64,000 nt of DNA, taken from Ambrosia x helenae. Taxonomy: Eukaryota > Streptophyta > Magnoliopsida > Asterales > Asteraceae. The translations under genes and the position numbers were made by a program. This document shows positions 32,994 through 44,165 of the stretch, one piece after another. The stretch is taken from assembly GCA_030844895.1 (NCBI GenBank), contig CM061227.1, positions 110,848,238-110,912,237 on the forward strand, in the 5' to 3' direction. The notes beneath the pieces were generated by a model, which searched no databases, was not told the DNA's origin, and saw only the letters and a list, made by a program, of their open reading frames with translations. Position 1 is the first letter of the stretch. Each line of letters starts with the position of its first letter.

Positions 32994-33352
32994 ATTCATA
33001 AACAAAAGGCTAAAAACTGATACAAAATATGAACTGTTGCAATTAACTGTTTTCACGTGAATCTTCAACCAAATGACTTTGATTAACGAATAATTAGTGT
33101 AAAGCCTGAAAGTTACATTAGGGAACATTAAATTTTCATAATTACATAACTTAACTAAATGTTTCCAATTAGATACATAAACCGTTGTTAATCTTATAGT
33201 ATTCATGTAGGATGAACTTTTCATCTTAGCAATCTTTAATTATATGGATTGTCTTAGCATCTTGTCAGTTGAGTTTACGTCTCCCTTTTCACTTGTTTTA
33301 TCTTATATACTTAGGGTGAAGAATATGCACTTATAACCTATTTAACTTGTTT
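32994..33352. other. Gene-free spacer between MULE-MITE and copia
   Basis: AT-rich, with no supported feature up to the copia target duplication GCAAG at 33353-33357. Confidence 0.4.
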
Positions 33353-33357
33353 GCAAG

Positions 33358-33496
33358 TAATAGTGATTGATTTGTAAACATAGTAAAAGTTGTTGTAACC
33401 TATTAACTAGTTTTCTATTTACTTACACATCATTGTATTATTTATACTGATTATGATTAATGAGAAAGATCATTCAGTCAAATCCTCTTTACAATA
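33358..33496 (+). repeat. 5' LTR of the copia element
   Basis: 139 bp, matching 52233-52388 except for about 17 bp missing after AAACATAGTAAA and several substitutions (for example TTATACTG versus TTATATTG). Confidence 0.85.
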
Positions 33497-33508
33497 TGGT
33501 ATCAAACC
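33497..33508 (+). promoter_or_regulatory. Primer binding site (copia)
   Basis: TGGTATCAAACC immediately follows the LTR and resembles the initiator tRNA-Met PBS TGGTATCAGAGC with two changes. Confidence 0.65.
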
Positions 33509-34239
33509 TCTAACAAACATCCGATCCTCCCTGTAACCCTACCTCTGCCGCCTTCCTTTCCGGCAGCCTACCTCACCACCACTGTAACACCCCAACCGAT
33601 GGCGGAAACATCGGGATGTCACGTATTGATGATTGTTCAGTAGCTCATGGTGAATAATAAATTTCATTAAATGATTTAAATAAATTACATACAATTGTTC
33701 TACAAGAATTTACACATCAAAATGAATAATACTATGCACATATCTTCAAGCAATAACTCAATTCTTCAAGCAAGTAGAACCTGAAACATGTTAAGTTGAA
33801 AATATTTTTGGGTCAACAAAAGTTGGTGAGAATACATAGGTTTTTGTAAATACTTGATAACAATAGTTTGTACAACATTCACAGTTGTATGATGATAGAG
33901 TATGATACCGACATGTAACAATGCGTCTTTGTACAATCAAACCTTGTGTCGACTGATGATTAACTCGCAAGTTAGTTAAATGTTGTTACTATTATCGATC
34001 ATCCCTAAATTTATGCGGGGGGATGGGTTTGTCAGACCTATAGCGCTATAATCTAAACAGGCGGCTTGATCATTGTTAATGATTGTACTGTGTCTTTTTG
34101 TTACAGTCAAATGATAGAATGATGATGTAATTGAATCACAAATAAGTATGAGTAAATGATAGTATAAAATGTTTAAACATGTTTCACCCAAAAATAGCGA
34201 AAATAGAGAAAAGGGGCTATGTAAACTCACCTTAGCAAA

Positions 34240-35750
34240 ATGTTATACTTCTTGAAAATTGAATAGTGTGTTGCCCAAATAATGCCAAATATCACCTTAT
34301 AAAGGTAATAAATATGTCTAAGTCTATCTAGTCTACAAATGTATGTGTTCTAGGGCTTTGAATTTGGGGATAAATGCTCGTTTGATTAATAATAAAAATG
34401 TTTGATAATCGAGAGAAATTTAGTAATTAAATAGACAAAAATCTTTTTATAAAATTTAAATTTAATATGGTCACAATAATGTGTTTAAAGTATAAAAATA
34501 ATTTTTACAAAATTATTTTCTTTAAAATAGAATATTAATTCTATTTATAACAAATTATCAAAATTTAACTTTAATATTTAAAAATACTAAAATTAAAGAA
34601 TTATTAGTTTAAAATTTATATTTCTGTTCTAAATAATCAGAAATAATTTGTATAAAATTTTGGTGCAAAAATATTAAAAATTGGATTTATTATGATTTAA
34701 TTATGATTAAAACTAACAAAAATTGATTAAAAATATTAAATAAATGATTTTTCAGAAATAAAAATTATTTCAGAAAAGCTTAATGTTATAAAAACTGAGA
34801 ATAATTTTTGTGGGAATTTATAAAATTGTTTTGATATTTTAATGGAATTTTATAAATATAGTAGAATAAAATTGATTTAATTATTATATATATTAAATAA
34901 ATAAATTTTTGAAAACTAAAAATTGTGAGTAAAACTTTCTTATCAGATTAACTTGAAATAATTTTTGTAGAATTAATAAATGAGTTTTGTATTTTTAAAA
35001 TGAATTTATAAAATAAAAGAGATATAATTAGAGTTTTGTTTATAAAGAAAAACAAAACAAAAGAATGCATCAGTCATGGCTCGAACCCACGTGGGTTAGC
35101 CTGAGTACACCAGACACAACCACTTGGTCCAGACCAGTGGTTGTGTTGGTTTCTGTTTATAAAAAAATAAATAATATATTCGAATTCAAGTTTATCCCCA
35201 AATCAAAGCATACGTGCCCTAGATTCTTCAATCAAGCAATTCACACAACATTAATCTAATTAACCATAGGGTATACGTTGTGTTTATGCCGATTAATGAT
35301 CCCCATAATAGAAATTAAACTTACAATGTGTTTAGAGGTGCAATTGAACGGGTCAACGAAAAAGTCAACCAATCGGGCACGAGTAAGATTGAGACAATTA
35401 GAATGAAATGTGATGGTGGGATTGTGGTTTTCGGTTGTCACTGAATCACTTGGTGGTTTCAATTTATAATAGTTATGCATATATGGAAGGTCCCAAACTT
35501 TGACAATTATTTGGTCAAAACGCGTATGATTCATTATTTGGACTGGGTTTTGGCATGAATCACGGATAATAATTATGGGGTTTGTTTGTCGGTCAAAGAG
35601 GATGAGTTTTCTTCCAAAAATAGGGCCATTAAACAAGAAAGATGGGCCGGGTATTTGGGCTTCGTTTTTTTTTAAAAAGGAAAGAGGGTTTTGGGCTGCT
35701 GTTTTGGGTTAAGAATAACTAGTTTGTTTCAACATATTATTATTATGTAT
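34240..35750. other. AT-rich interior of the outer solo LTR
   Basis: Very AT-rich, no coding region. It contains one tRNA-like segment (35062-35145). A 126-codon minus-strand frame at 35256-35636 has no recognisable domain and is probably chance. Confidence 0.4.
35062..35145 (-). other. tRNA-like segment inside an LTR
   Basis: Read on the minus strand it has GTGGGTTCGAGCCATGA, a B-box-like motif, about 45 nt after a possible A box around TGGTCTGGACCAAGTGG. It lacks a convincing cloverleaf and is probably a tRNA- or SINE-derived fragment. Confidence 0.3.
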
Positions 35751-35876
35751 TACTAGATATTTGCCCGCGTTGACACGCAGTTCAACAACGTACGATTATT
35801 TGGAGTAGTATAACGTATAAGAAAAATAAAGTAGAAACATTTTATTAAAATTTAAAAGCAACGAATACACATTTAT

Positions 35877-36044
35877 TCAAATATCGCTGAAAATTTCCTT
35901 ATAAACCACATTTTTTGTTTTAGTCATCAGTTTCCCACCAGCATCAAGTATAAGTAACTTCACGCCTGCCCTGCTTTTAACTCTTGACAATGCGACATAA
36001 AGCTGGCCATGTGAGAATACAGGGTTTCTTAAATACAATCCAAC
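35877..36044 (-). pseudogene. Helitron Pif1-like helicase, C-terminal exon
   Basis: After a TTCAG acceptor the frame reads VGLYLRNPVFSHGQLYVALS, then RVKSRAGVKLLI, and ends KEIFSDI before a TGA. HGQLYVALSR is helicase motif VI of Pif1-type Helitron RepHel proteins. Only about 56 codons are present; no upstream Rep or Walker motifs were found before the nested insertion or beyond it. Confidence 0.88.
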
Positions 36045-37429
36045 CTGAATAAGGCGACTTAAATGGTATGTGTTAAAAATAGACTTATGGCATATTCAAC
36101 AATAAGAAAGTAATAAAAATGAAAATAAGAAACTAACTACCACCTAAATTTCACAATTTAATTTGACACGTCTGAGAAGATGAGCATTACCCATATCGAC
36201 CCGCTAAAAAAGCTTCGAGCATATTTTATTCTATTTGACACCTTTGAAAAGGCAAACATTACCCAAATCGACCCGTTAAGAAAAGGGAAGATTGCCCCAA
36301 TTCACCTATGGCCTATGTATTAGATAAAGGAACATCAATCTAATCAAAACACCATAAACACACTGTTGGCGACTTTTACCCTATTTGACCCATTGGAAAA
36401 GTTGAACATTACCCAAATCGACCGATTTATAAGTAAACAAACATGAACCTACACCACTAAAACAACATTTTATAACCCTCTTTTATCTGTAACACCCCAA
36501 CCGATGGCGGAAACATCGGGATGTCACGTATTGATGATTGTTTCAGTAGCACATGGTATAAATTGAAATTTTAAATAATTTATTCATAACATAAATATCC
36601 AAAATGAAATGATGTCTAGAAATCCAAATACATGATATCAAATAAAGCAACAACTTCAAATAACTTCAAACAAAAACTTCATGATAATTCCTCATGCATA
36701 CTCAAAGCCTCAGCTTCATTGTTACCTGAAACATGTTAATTTTGAAAATATTTTTGGGTCAACAAAAGTTGGTGAGAATTACATAGGTTTTGATAATCGA
36801 ATAAAACTTGTACAATTCAAGTGTCATGGCAAGTCTAGTCCATATGTGAAAACATACTAGAAGTAAATCGAGTGCATAATCAACCCTTGTGACTGTTATA
36901 ATGTGGTACATCCCATACGCTCATGGTTCACTCGAATATGTTATGCGATAACAAACACCCACGCTACCTTTGTAGGAGGCACGTATCCGGGTGGGATTGT
37001 CAGTCCAATAGATCTATCATTGTATACCGTCGGCTGATCAATGTTAATGATTATGCTAGAATTGTGCTTACCCTAGTCATGTTCAAGACATAATGCAACA
37101 TAGAAAAACACATAGACACTTTGATGATTGAATTGCATATAGAATGTTGTAACATGTTTCACCCCAAAAACGGTGATAAATAGAAAAGGGGCTATGTAAA
37201 ACTCACCTTAGCAAAATGTTATGTCTTGTGAAAAAAATAGAATAATGTGTTGTGAATGTATGCGAGGCGAATCCCAAAGACTCAACAACGTAGCTAGTCC
37301 AAATTGAAGAAAACGAAAAAGAAAGAATATCAAGCTTCCAATTCGCCAATTACAAGAGCTTATAATCAAAGCTTCAATTGTAGAAGTAATAGACTATAGA
37401 AGAAACACTACGTCAAAAACAGGCTTTAG

Positions 37430-38200
37430 CCACACCTGAAAAGTGTGACCATATGCCTTTCGCCACACATATTTTTTCCGGGTCAAGTGTGACCAAAGAT
37501 CGAGTCATCGTAGGTATGATACGGCCACATTCACGTTTAGTGGCCATAACTACTAAAAAGTGTGGCTAAAGTGTATTAGCATTTCTTTGTGGAATCAAGC
37601 ATTCCCTCTATTATGTGTGGCTAATGAATAGTAGTGGCTACATGAAATTATTCTAAGTGTAACTGTTTTTGTTATATAGTCACATGTATTCACTAAAAAA
37701 ATTGTTTTAGCCACATAAACAGAAAAAAAGCGTGGCAGAAAGGCTTATTGTAATCAAACATACTGTTCATTAAGTGGCTAAAGAGTAGCAATGGCCACAT
37801 GAATTTCTTGTAAGTGTGGCTTGTTTTGCTATATAGTCACATAAATTAACCATAAGTGTGGCTAAAAATTATTTTTAGACACACAAAACAATTCCGTAAA
37901 TTCAAGTATGGCTATTGTTTAATCTTTGGTCACACATAATTTATTTTTCCATGACGTTTGTTATCATTTCGTGACACAACAAAAAACAAATTGACAATAG
38001 TGTGACTAATGTGTTTGTAAAGTCACATAAAATTTTGTGATTTTAAGTGTGGCTATCGACTAACCTTTGGCCACACGTTAACTTTTTTTTCTATGACATT
38101 TGTTATCATACCGTGACACAAAAAACAAAGTGATATGATAGTGTGACTATTGTCTAATATTTAGTCACACGTTTTTTTTTTTTTTTTTTTTTTTTTTTGT
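37430..38200. repeat. CACTA subterminal GTGTGGCTA repeats (left)
   Basis: Dozens of short copies of AAGTGTGGC, TGTGGCTAAA, TAGCCACAC or variants in both orientations at roughly 20-60 bp spacing. The matching right-hand zone is about 42480-43060. A poly-T run lies at about 38169-38198. Confidence 0.85.
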
Positions 38201-38364
38201 TCATGACATTTGATATCATTTCTCACATTAAAAAATATATACAACAAGAAACATGAGAAAATCTAAAATCAAATGAGATTAAGAACAATTTAACCAAATT
38301 CATACATAATACCAAAATTAACTTACAAAGCAAAAGCGAAAATAACAAAAGTAACAAAACATTT

Positions 38365-38540
38365 AGCACTGACAATTCTAAAAATGAGCATTGTGACCTA
38401 CTCATCAAATCTCTTAAGCTTATGAGAACGCCTCTTGAGGACATGGATCGTTAGCACTGACAATTCTAAAAATGAGCATTGTGACCTACTCCTCAAATCT
38501 CTTAAGCTTATGAGAACGCCTCTTGAGGACATGGATCGAG
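38365..38540. repeat. ~86-bp tandem duplication in the CACTA interior
   Basis: A unit starting TTAGCACTGACAATTCTAAA and ending GAGGACATGGATCG occurs twice (about 38368-38455 and 38452-38539), nearly identical. On the minus strand it gives short frames with SMSSRGVLISLRDL. I do not recognise the source gene. Confidence 0.8.
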
Positions 38541-38559
38541 ACGATGAACATTGTGTACC

Positions 38560-38800
38560 AGTATCAACAACATTAACCTCAACAACACTAACCTCTGCTT
38601 TTCTAATCAAGTGATTGGCTCATGAACATTTAAGAGGACATAAAGGTGTTTGCGAGTCAAACCGGTCCAATACCCAGCCTGCCGATCTCGCCAACTCTAC
38701 CATCTACTGAGAGAAACTCTTTACCTGCAAGAATGGAACCTTCTTAGTAGGCAGCTCTGCACCAAGATGCCCTCTTGTAACCATTGCCTAGATAAAAGAA
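38560..38800 (-). other. Unidentified exon-like piece in the CACTA
   Basis: On the minus strand a frame reads RGHLGAELPTKKVPFLQ followed by a GT donor, which looks like a real exon end. The protein family was not recognised. It may be from the same captured gene as the JmjC exon downstream on this strand. Confidence 0.25.
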
Positions 38801-39084
38801 AAACACAACATTAACAAACACATGACTAAATTCAAGATATATTTAGTTAAATAAAACATAAACTTTGTTAATTTATTCTTGTTTGTATATCTTCTTTGTT
38901 ATTTATTCTCCTTATAAAAACTTTTGTCAAAGATTAGCAATATGATTTATCATCACTGTATTGGAAATCCACGATTCATATAAGGATTGTCATGAATGGT
39001 CTAAAAAGATATTAGTAAACAAATGAGGCATTCATGAATTCTTTTGTGTGACTTTATATTATTAACAGGTGAAGAAAACCACAC

Positions 39085-39212
39085 CTTATTGCTTCCAGAG
39101 ACCACACATAAAAGATTATGATGGGGATCACAATGAGTGCTTGATCTTGTTTGAGCACTATTTCCCATATTAAACAACTCAATACTGACTTCTGATCCAT
39201 TTAGTATTTCAC
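39085..39212 (-). pseudogene. Captured JmjC (cupin_8) exon
   Basis: The minus-strand frame after a TGTCACAG acceptor reads GEILNGSEVSIELFNMGNSA, then QTRSSTHCDPHHNLLCVVSG, and ends at AAG/GTGTGG. STHxDPHHNLL followed by VSGxK is the iron-binding HxD strand of plant JmjC/cupin_8 dioxygenases. One exon only, with flanking introns, inside a CACTA element: a typical gene-fragment capture. Confidence 0.75.
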
Positions 39213-39479
39213 CTGTGACAATTAATATCGTGCATAAAAATAATAAATTAAAGCTCTATATGCAGTACAATCACAGTTAAGGTTGATGTATAGAAATTTG
39301 ACCTGTTTTAATCATAGCTTGCAGGTTTTTATAGCAATTTTAAAAACATGAATGTTACAGCATGACAGGTTTAGTGATTGTCTTTTTGCTAAGAAAATTT
39401 TTGTTTCGCACATGATACGGTATTATGTCTGTGTCTCAAACACTAACGTGAATAAAAAGCTTTAATTTCTACGCTAAGA

Positions 39480-39840
39480 AATACCTTTTATCATCGGCAT
39501 GCCTATTTCACTCTGCTCCCCTACCCTACTCATTACACGATATCACCATATGGCTCACAAGAACCAAGATTGTGCCCAATTTGAGCAACAAAAGACTGAG
39601 ACGAAAGAACAGTCGCCATGTTGAACTACAAAACAACAGAAAGCTTTAATTTCTACACAATATATACCTTTATCATCTGCATTCCAATTTCCTTCCGCTC
39701 CCCAGCCATATTCTCATCACAACATGTCAGTGGATGGCCAACACGGACCAAGAATATGCCACAAATCCAACCACAAAAGCTTTAGATGAAAATGGAACAA
39801 TCACCATGTTGTGGAACTACAAAACAACACAATGTATGAG
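39480..39840. repeat. Diverged direct duplication in the CACTA
   Basis: Two related blocks, about 39484-39645 and 39662-39838, share TACCTTT(TA)TCATC.GCAT, CTCCCC and ACAATCACCATGTTG-type landmarks with many changes and indels. No gene was recognised. Confidence 0.6.
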
Positions 39841-40111
39841 AATATTAATGTTAATAGAAGGCCAAGATTGGAACTTCCATTTCTGGGTCTCTTGAAGCTG
39901 AAATACAATTGGCTTTAGGGTCTCAAAAAGCTAAAATTTGCAACTTTAGATATGCTCGTTGACCCTTTTTTGGGAAATCTTGATAGATCATTAGAGGTGG
40001 GAGTTTCGACCCATTTGCATAAGGATGGGTTGATTCAGTTCATTTTCTTAATCAAAATGTTTAATAAAAAGGTTAGAAAAAAATTGATTTTTATTAATCA
40101 CAAATGGCAAA

Positions 40112-40644
40112 GGAAAATTGGATTGTAATAATCCCACCTTTGTGTTGTTGGCCAATAATAATCCCACCTAAGTTTATTCTTCCCACCAGCCCCACCTTTT
40201 AATTTATTTTTTCTCATTGCACTCGCCGTTAAGTCACACTAACGTCGTTAGCTGAAACTCACAATTTTAGGCGATTGTTCACGGATTTGAAAGAGAGAAT
40301 CGAGACGATGATATTGGTATGTTCAATTGCCGAATGAGAATGATTTGATAGTTTAATTGTCGGTTCCGGTCATCCCCTCCGACAAGAACATCAACCTGAA
40401 ACTCATCAAACCATGCTCGTTTCTGCAATTGAACATACCATTATCATCGTCTTGATTCCCTCTTTCAGATCCGGTGAACAATCCCCTAGAATTGTGAGTT
40501 TCATCTTACGGCGTTAGTGTGACTTAACGGTAGGTGCAATGAGAAAAAATAAATTAAAAGGTGGGACTGCTGGGAAGAATAAACTTAGGTGGGATTATTA
40601 TTGGCCAACAACACAAAGTTGAGATTATCACAATCCAATTTTCC
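40112..40644. mobile_element. MULE foldback MITE nested in the CACTA
   Basis: A 533-bp element with a perfect 9-bp duplication AATGGCAAA (40103-40111 and 40645-40653). The arms (GGAAAATTGGATTGTAATAA and its complement) are long inverted repeats of about 230 bp. No coding capacity. Its ends resemble those of the MULE-MITE at 32556-32984 (GGAAAAWTGGA... with AATAATCCCA shared), so the two are related families. Confidence 0.9.
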
Positions 40645-40653
40645 AATGGCAAA

Positions 40654-42480
40654 TCAACAATTTATATGATAAGTTTAAAGAACGGACAAACAGTGTATGT
40701 GGCTCATCTCAAATGATACACCAGCAGAGGATGATGCTTGTAATTTTGTAAATAAGAATATATCACTAAACCAAACCCGTACCAGTTTAGGTAGCAATAT
40801 AAAAAACAACAAAAAAAACGAACCATAACAAACTCTAGAACCTTTCTTCCTAAACCTCTTGCGAACTGATCTCTGTAGCAATCAATCAACCACTTGAAGC
40901 CCTGAGACAAAGTCGGGAAAAGAAAACAGTTAATAAGTAATCAAATACATAATTGAGGAACAAAAGGAGACAATTATACCTGATCAGTGCTGCTTTTGGT
41001 TAAGAATAAACACCTTAAATGACACATACTTGGCCATAAAAGAATTTTTTTTTTTTTAAGATCGACAAAGATGATATGATCCCATGCCCCCTAAGTTCAA
41101 CATTTTACAAAAGAATGCGAGAATAGAGAAACATCATGTGAATAATGTGGAGAAAGTTATGTTTGCATCTTACCCTAGCAGTTGTTGGTAATTGCATACA
41201 TGGTGGATAGAGTATTAGAACATTTACCTTCATAAAACAAAATTTTTCAGAATCAATTAGGCTACTTGAGTGATGGTTTTTGCTATCCTACAAATCAAAG
41301 ATAGAGGTCAAGTAATCAAACTCATTAAAAAGATTGAAATGTTCTGTTCTGCCACCACAACACAAATTCAACACAGTTATTACACCCAAGACATGTACTA
41401 ATCTTAATTAATATATCAATTCATCAGATTGTTAACAGAAAACACGCCAGAAGACTTAACTTTTGACAACAGAGCACAAAGAAAGCATCCATTGACTGAA
41501 CTTAAAGGTAGTGTAATGGTGAAATTTTGCACTAAATGGTTATAAGAAAGATTTCAACCTTCACTTAATCATCACCAAAGACCAACCACCTCTGGTCACC
41601 TCAGACCGGTGACCGGAGAGGGCCTCCGCCGCACTCGACCATATAAGTGGCTCCGTACCATTGTCACCGTCGAAGTCACTCGTCCAACCGTCACAGATAC
41701 CATCCACTACCCCAACTTCTGACGTCATCTCTGCCATCCTCAGCCACATTTAAACTTCAAAGCTTTTAAATTTGTGAATAGGAATTAAATAAAAAAAACA
41801 AAAAAAAAACATGAATACACCAATTTAGGTTTTGAACAGCTTCCAAATAAACTCAGTGAGTCTTCTAAAATTTGAAACCCATGATGATAGTGGAGGATTT
41901 GTTCAAAACCTAGAACTCGAATGATAGAACATGTTATGTTATGACCTATGAGGCTACTTGCTTGTCGAATTGAAGATGAGACAGAACGATTCTTGAAACG
42001 TCTTCTTGGTATGTTTCATTAAAAAAGGAGGGGTGGTTGCGTTGAACGAGTCTGGGAGATAGGGAGCGGCGAAAGGATCAGTAGTGTTAGGGTTCTTGTA
42101 AAGGAAAATATGAGTTTTGGGGGCAAATGAGTTTTCATTCCCTCTATATGTTTTTGGGCAATTGGGCAAGGTTTTGGTTCCTGCTTCGTGTTTTTGCCAA
42201 ATTTTAAAATATTTCGCCACTAAAAAAAGAGTTTGTTGTGACTGTCTACCCAAAAATAAATCAAAATAAAAAATACAATGTTTTTAAAACCGGAACAAAA
42301 AACGAACCGAACGTCTTACTAGTTAACTCATAGGACCGGTTCTACCGGTTGGACCAGATTTAAAAATAAGATAAAGCCATAAATATTTAAACGTTTAACA
42401 AAGATAAAAGGGTTTGAACATTAACTATTAACTTTTGGTTTTTGTTATTTCCAATGTGTTTAATGAATTTTTGTAACTTT
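40654..42480. other. CACTA interior, no recognised gene
   Basis: Minus-strand exon-like pieces occur (for example FKWLIDCYRDQFARGLGRK near 40840-40900, and frames at 41561-41749 and 41954-42253), but I recognise no family. They may be further captured fragments. Confidence 0.3.
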
Positions 42481-43337
42481 TAAGTGTTACTATTGTCTAA
42501 CTTTGGTTATATATTTTTTTTATTGACATTTGCTATCATTTCGTCACACAAAAAGAAACAAAGTGATGATGGTGTGACAAATGTTTACGTAAAGCCACAT
42601 GAAATTTCATAATTTTAAGTGTGACTATTGTCTAGCCTTTATTCACATAATAATATATTTGCCCATATGCATTAATTTTAGCCACACCATCAAATAAATA
42701 TTGTGACTATAGATCAAAATTGGCCACATTTTTCTAGTGTGGCTAATAAATGTCACATTTTTTTCTTAAAGTGTGGCTAAAGGATTTGAAAAGTTGTATT
42801 TTTCGTCACATGAATCAAATACTGTGGCTACAAATCACATCTGGCCACACTTTTTTTAGTGTGGCTAGTATATGTCACAGTTATTTCTTGAAGTGTGGCT
42901 AAAGGTTTTGAGGTGTTATACAATAGTCACACGAATACATAAGATGTGTTGCAAAAAGTGGGTTGGAAGTTTTTGAAATGATTCAAATGACTTTTAGCCA
43001 CATAATTAATCAAAAGTGTGGCAGGGCGATTTTAGGATATGTGTGGCTAAAGCCACATTTTGGCGTAGTGAAAGGTATGAGGGAAAGTTTAATCGGATTG
43101 AAACAATCGATTTAGAGGTGCAAAGTATAATGGGTCATAGGTGGGTTTTTATACTAGTTTTGGAGTCAATTAGCCATTAAAATTGGTCAACACCATAGAG
43201 TAAGGTTTTATGATGAATTGACTATTTGACTAAGACTTTGACTGTTTGACTAAGACTTTGACTGTTTGACTAAGACTTTGACTAATCAATTTAAGGAATG
43301 TGTTAAGTTTATTTTCTTCTGAAATACTACACAAGAT

Positions 43338-43412
43338 GATAGTTGGCTCAGTTGGTTGTCACTGTGTGTTGGTTGGCTGTGGACGCGGGTTCGAGTCCCG
43401 GTCCACACAAAT
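43338..43412 (+). other. tRNA-like segment inside the inner LTR
   Basis: TGGCTCAGTTGG (A-box-like) is followed 41 nt later by GGTTCGAGTCCC (a good B box) and GGTCCACACA. Spacing is close to a real tRNA, but the stems do not pair well and no anticodon arm is evident. Probably a tRNA-derived relic. Confidence 0.4.
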
Positions 43413-43629
43413 CTTTTTTTTTTGGCAATTATTTCCCTAAAACTATATTATTCTAAATTCATAATATGATTATATAAGCCCGAAAGTGACTCGAAATATT
43501 TTTAAAACGTACAAAAGTGTCGAGATACAAATAATTATTAGTTTAAGGTATTTAAAACATATATTGTTTAAAACAATACATTCTTTTTATCAAAAAAAAA
43601 TTAGGCGAAATTCGCGATGTTACATTAAC

Positions 43630-44165
43630 TAATCAACTAATTCACATAACCCATATGCTTGCATTTGATAAAAAGCTACCGTTCAAGGTCTCTGAGTAAG
43701 CAACTTAGAACTTCCTTAACTTTGCATCAACATCGATATGCTTACTAATTTCAGAGTGTTGCCTACAAATATTTAAGTACTAAGATCAAGTAAACTAAAA
43801 ATACAAAAAACAGTGTGTTTGGATGTGCGTTTTAAAAGCGATTATATGAGCTTTAAGCGATCAAAATCATAGAATTAGCTGTGATACCTCAAAAATCCAC
43901 ATATAAGTCAAAAGTCAAATACCAAATGGACATTCAGTTTTCAAATAAATAATCAATGAACTTCAGCGAGAGGTAATTACGTATATAACATTACTTACAT
44001 GTAGAAAAACACCGATAGGATGACGCCCGCAAATAGTATTATCAGAGACAAACCTGTCCTCAAAAGTCTTTAAATTTCTCGCGCTCCATATTTGCGAAAT
44101 CGTTGCTAACCCCACATTGTGTAAATCTTCTTCCACCTTTTGCTTCCCGGACTACTCCACAGCCA
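43630..44165 (-). other. Helitron interior, unidentified exon-like piece
   Basis: The minus strand holds a frame EEDLHNVGLATISQIWSARN followed by LKTFEDRF near 44040-44140. It looks like protein-coding sequence, but I cannot place it. Otherwise AT-rich. Confidence 0.3.

Larger units (their letters stand above)
37406..43070. mobile_element. Non-autonomous CACTA (En/Spm) transposon with captured gene pieces
   Basis: 5' end CACTACGTCAAAAACAGGC and 3' end GCCACATTTTGGCGTAGTG are inverted CACTACGYCAAAA termini, with target duplication AAA on both sides. Subterminal zones (37.4-38.2 kb and 42.5-43.07 kb) are packed with AGTGTGGCTAA and its complement in both orientations, the expected transposase-binding repeats. 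No TNPA or TNPD was recognised. The interior has a JmjC exon (39085-39212), duplicated segments and a MULE-MITE. It is presumably mobilised in trans. Confidence 0.9.
36488..43624. mobile_element. Solo LTR (inner), split by a CACTA element
   Basis: Starts TGTAACACCCCAACCGATGG and ends TTCGCGATGTTACA. Flanks TTATC (36483-36487) and TTAAC (43625-43629) look like a target duplication with one change. Removing the CACTA (37406-43070) leaves about 1.47 kb without coding capacity. It is related to the outer solo LTR over its first ~700 bp and is a different insertion of the same family. Confidence 0.72.

Noticed and set aside
43338..43412. Functional tRNA gene
   Set aside because: A and B boxes are visible, but the acceptor and anticodon stems do not pair convincingly and it lies inside a solo LTR.
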